Assembly (NCBI GenBank): GCA_963556255.1
Contig: OY744605.1
Coordinates: 37,595,608-37,659,607 of the forward strand
DNA from: Allolobophora icterica
Lineage: Eukaryota; Annelida; Clitellata; Crassiclitellata; Lumbricidae
Direction of reading: 5' to 3'
Length of the DNA stretch: 64,000 nucleotides
Part shown: one piece after another, positions 63,670 through 64,000 of the stretch
How positions within the stretch are numbered: the stretch's first letter is position 1
How the letters are laid out: every line of letters starts with the position of its first letter
Notes under the pieces: generated by a model
Databases searched by the model: none
Seen by the model: the letters and a program-made list of their open reading frames with translations, nothing else
Told to the model about the DNA's origin: nothing
Translations under genes and position numbers: made by a program

Positions 63670-63777
63670 CTACAGTGAAAACAAAAGCCTAATACATGTA
63701 AAATCAATGTTCATCAAAACGAAATTATACCATCAAGGTCTGTGAAGCAAAGTTGCTTGGTGCATGATACTATAAAT

Positions 63778-64000
63778 CAGTGGTTTTTAAACAGTGGTAT
63801 GCATACCACTAGTGGTACGCCAGGTGTGGTACACGTACCACTAGTGGTATGCTAGTTGTTGCTAAGTGGTATGGTATGCGAAAAAAATTCAAAACAATTA
63901 CATTCTTAAACTTATATATTAATTTTTAAATTTGTCTACCTATGGCCCTATGCTAATACTGCAAGGGAACTTTGCACTCGCCTATTGTTTTTGATCTGAC
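63778..64000. mobile_element. hAT-like element end, cut by window edge
   Basis: CAGTGGTTTTTAAACAGTGG resembles Charlie-type hAT ends, followed by palindromic TGGTATGCATACCACTAGTG and ACCACTAGTGGTATGC repeats. The other end is not in the window. Confidence 0.55.

Overview
The window is animal nuclear DNA: genes are split by GT-AG introns, repeats make up much of the sequence, and it holds tRNA-derived SINEs, CR1/L2-like LINEs, hAT, piggyBac and Helitron-type elements and a Maverick/Polinton. The frequent TAGGCCTA-like words and the transposon mix fit a marine invertebrate (echinoderm, hemichordate, cephalochordate or lophotrochozoan); the sequence alone does not settle the phylum.

Layout. 1-5.1 kb: right part of a Maverick/Polinton (adintovirus-like), with protein-primed DNA polymerase B, an adenain-like protease and two tandem fibre-like genes; the second fibre gene is frameshifted. 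5.1-14.7 kb: mostly non-coding, but it contains a small two-exon gene for a single-pass membrane protein (7186-8527), several short inverted-repeat transposons, an unclassified 1.4 kb element (10652-12046) and a roughly 70-bp minisatellite (13.87-14.72 kb). 14722-25625: a 10.9 kb element that is almost wholly palindromic. Its two ~4.8 kb inverted arms flank a ~1.26 kb loop and it is bounded by an exact 6-bp target duplication (AATAGG). Each arm carries a compact gene (TATA box, coding frame, poly(A) signal) for a protein with two PC4-like DNA-binding domains, and the loop carries one RING-finger gene. I did not recognise this arrangement as a described element and consider it the main discovery. 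25.6-33.6 kb: nested transposons (decayed LINEs, a hAT-like element with 8-bp duplication ATGGAAGG) and a 5'-truncated LINE with an intact reverse transcriptase frame.

33.7-64 kb: one large host gene on the minus strand, an oxysterol-binding-protein-related protein of the ORP3/6/7 class. I could assemble 20 consecutive coding exons in phase, from the end of the PH domain (63669) to the stop codon (33741): about 787 residues, including a FFAT motif and the EQVSHHPP sterol/lipid-binding signature. The 5' exons lie beyond the right edge. Its introns hold hAT MITEs with exact 8-bp duplications, a decayed piggyBac, two copies of a Helitron-like element, LINE fragments, a SINE, a 26-copy 29-bp minisatellite and many microsatellites.

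The genes do not form a pathway. The host genes are the ORP and the small membrane protein; the rest is mobile DNA.
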